Source: Atherix ibis
Lineage: Eukaryota; Arthropoda; Insecta; Diptera; Athericidae
Reading direction: 5' to 3'
DNA length: 64,000 nt
Assembly: GCA_958298945.1 (NCBI GenBank)
Contig: OY282609.1
Location: 42,174,954 to 42,238,953 of the forward strand
The position numbers were made by a program, and so were the translations under genes. Below the pieces are notes generated by a model. It did not search any database. It had not been told where the DNA came from and saw only the letters and a list, made by a program, of their open reading frames with translations. Below are positions 62,801-64,000 of this stretch, in pieces. Each line of letters opens with the position of its first letter. Position 1 is the stretch's first letter.

Positions 62801-64000
62801 TTCAGTGGTATTTTTTAAGAGGAATATTCAGTGGTATTTTTCAAGAGGAATATTCAGTGGTATTTTTCAAGAGGAATATTCAGTGGTATTTTTCAAAATG
62901 GATATACAGTAGTATTTTTCAAGAGTAATATTCAGTGGTATTTTTCAAGAGGAATATTCAGTGGTATTTTCCAAGAGAAATATTCAGTGGTATTTTTCAA
63001 CAGGAATATTCAGTGGTATTTTTCAAGAGGAATATTCAGTGGTATTTTTCAAAAGGAATATTCAGTGGTATTTTTTAAGAGGAATATTCAGTGGTATTTT
63101 TCAAGAGGGATATTTAGTGATATTTTTCAGGAGAAATATTCGGTGGTATTTTTCAAGGGGAATATTGAATGGTATTTTTTAAGAGGAATATTCAGTGGTA
63201 TTTTTCAAGAAGAATATTCATTGGTATTTTTAAAGAGGAATATTCAGTGGTATTTTTCAAAACGAATATTCAGTGTCTATTTTTCAAGAGAAAAATTGAG
63301 TGGTATTTTTCAAGAGGAATATTCAGTGGTATTTTCCATGAGGAATATTCAGTGGTATCTTTCAAGAGGAATATTAAGTGGTATTTTTCAAGAGATATAT
63401 TCAGTGGTATTTTTAAAGAGGAATATTCAGTGGCATTTTTCAAGAGGATTATTCAGTGGTATTTTTCAAGAGAAATATTCAGTTGTATTTTTCAAGAGGA
63501 TTATTCGGCGGTATTTTTCAAGAAGAATATTCAGTGGTGTTTTTCAAAAAGAATATCCAGTGGTATTGTCCAAGAGGAATATTCAGTGGTATTTTTATAG
63601 AGGAATATTCAGTGTTATTTTTCAAGAGGTATATTCAGTGGTATTTTTAAAGAGGAATATTCAGTGGCATTTTTCAAGAGGATTATTCAGTGGTATTTTT
63701 CAAGAGAAATATTCAGTTGTATTTTTCAAGAGGATTATTCGGCGGTATTTCTCAAGAAGAATATTCAGTGGTATTTTTCAAAAAGAATATCCAGTGGTAT
63801 TTTCCAAGAGGAATATTCAGTGGTATTTTAATAGAGGAATAATCAGTGTTATTTTTTAAGAGGAATATTCAGTGGTATTTTTCAAGAGGAATATTCAGTG
63901 GTATTTTTCAAGAGGAATATTCAGTGGTATTTTTCAAGAAGAATATTCGTTGGTATATTTAAAGAGGAATATTCAGTGGTATTTTTCAAAATGAATATTC
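62801..64000 (+). repeat. 1,300-bp higher-order repeat, copy 3 (rearranged, cut by window end)
   Basis: It follows copy 2 at offset 1,300 to about 63,170. After that the offset falls to 1,196, so four monomers (104 bp) are missing. It then rises by 1 at GTGTCTATTT near 63,276 and by 234 through an internal nine-monomer duplication. The final offset of 1,431 at 63,961 equals the sum of these steps. Confidence 0.85.
63396..63863 (+). repeat. 234-bp (9-monomer) tandem duplication
   Basis: The series TATATTC, AAAGAGG, GTGGCATTT, GATTATTC, GAGAAAT plus CAGTTG, ATTCGGCGG, AATATTC, AATATCCAG and TTTTATAGAGG-type monomers starts at 63,396 and again at 63,630. The two parts differ by a few bases (TTTGTCC-type block TATTGTCCAAGAGG only in the first; TATTTCTC and TTTTAATAGAGG only in the second). 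Nine monomers are a multiple of three bases, so the open frame continues across it. Confidence 0.85.

Larger units (their letters stand above)
1..64000 (+). repeat. 26-bp satellite array filling the window
   Basis: Every line of the window can be laid out as head-to-tail copies of a 26-bp unit (about 2,460 copies), all in one orientation. Each monomer has an AATATTC block, the step CAGTGG, a TATTTTTC block and a purine block AAGAGGAA. Composition of the consensus is 10 T, 8 A, 6 G and 2 C. Common variants change one to three positions: GAGAAAT, AAAAGGAAT, TTAAGAGG, AAAGAAGAAT, GAGTAAT, GATTATT, GAGTATT, GACTATT. No interval above about 40 bases fails to fit the monomer, so no stretch is left unexplained. 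The array runs off both ends. Long satellites with higher-order structure are typical of eukaryotic heterochromatin; the species and chromosomal site are not determinable here. Confidence 0.98.

Noticed and set aside
62831..63859. Longest forward open frame, 342 codons, with a 26-residue periodic product
   Set aside because: It starts at GTG in a standard CAGTGG step, crosses a 1-bp insertion and a 234-bp duplication without any sign of frame constraint, and has the same composition as every other frame. It is open only because the monomer has no stop.
1..64000. CRISPR array
   Set aside because: Repeat length 26 is in a possible range, but there are no unique spacers; the units abut directly.
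1..64000. Telomeric repeat or subtelomeric motif
   Set aside because: No run of TTAGGG, TTTAGGG or TTAGG type units was seen; the period is 26, not 5-7.
1..64000. CENP-B box or similar known centromere protein site
   Set aside because: No match to the CENP-B box core (TTCG with CGGGA) was seen, and the monomer is far shorter than nucleosome-length centromeric satellites.
1..64000. Intrinsic terminators or transfer RNA genes suggested by T runs
   Set aside because: The T5 tracts recur every 26 bp as part of the monomer, with no GC-rich stem before them and no cloverleaf.

Overview
The whole 64,000-base window is one unbroken satellite DNA array. Its unit is a 26-bp monomer (an exact consensus copy is bases 61-86), present roughly 2,460 times, always in the same orientation. 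Both window edges fall inside the array. I found no gene, RNA gene, transposon, CRISPR array, promoter or unique sequence. An array of this size and layering points to a eukaryotic chromosome (pericentromeric, subtelomeric or sex-chromosome type heterochromatin), but the sequence does not name the species or location, and I do not recognise the monomer as a named satellite family. The consensus is about 31% G+C, has 6 G to 2 C on the + strand, no CpG and no ATG, and holds the palindrome GAATATTC, a T5 tract and a purine tract.

The monomers are not random variants. A limited set of diagnostic variants recurs in fixed order as cassettes, and cassettes are assembled into higher-order repeats (HORs). 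Length-changing monomers are good markers: a 34-bp monomer (about 47 copies), a 23-bp monomer (about 15 copies) and a single 15-bp monomer. The sums of these indels account for the HOR lengths I checked.

Layout: 0-5.0 kb, two tandem 2,686-bp HORs. 5.0-14.6 kb, HORs built on a cassette carrying the 34-bp monomer, repeating at offsets 3,447/3,421, 1,152 and 4,573 bp. 14.6-18.7 kb, marker-poor mixed cassettes. 18.7-30.1 kb, the 23-bp-monomer family, with a 1,037-bp HOR in three copies and a 1,301-bp HOR in two. 30.1-35.5 kb, a 2,714-bp HOR in two copies carrying both markers. 35.5-47 kb, a mosaic of segments also found 4-11 kb away, including 1,858-bp and 1,159-bp HORs. 47-58.4 kb, the zone richest in 34-bp monomers, with a 2,501-bp HOR in two copies. 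58.4-64 kb, a 1,300-bp HOR (exactly 50 monomers) in about three copies.

The many long open frames on the + strand are a by-product of the monomer: its consensus has no stop in any forward frame, and because 26 is not a multiple of 3 every frame reads the same cyclic 26-residue peptide. They lack ATG starts, are cut by stops in common variants and cross frame-shifting indels, so I annotate no coding sequence. The interest of the window lies in the array's evolution and in possible roles of the repeat itself as a DNA-binding array or a structured transcript. Coordinates of HOR edges were found by eye and are good to about one monomer unless stated.
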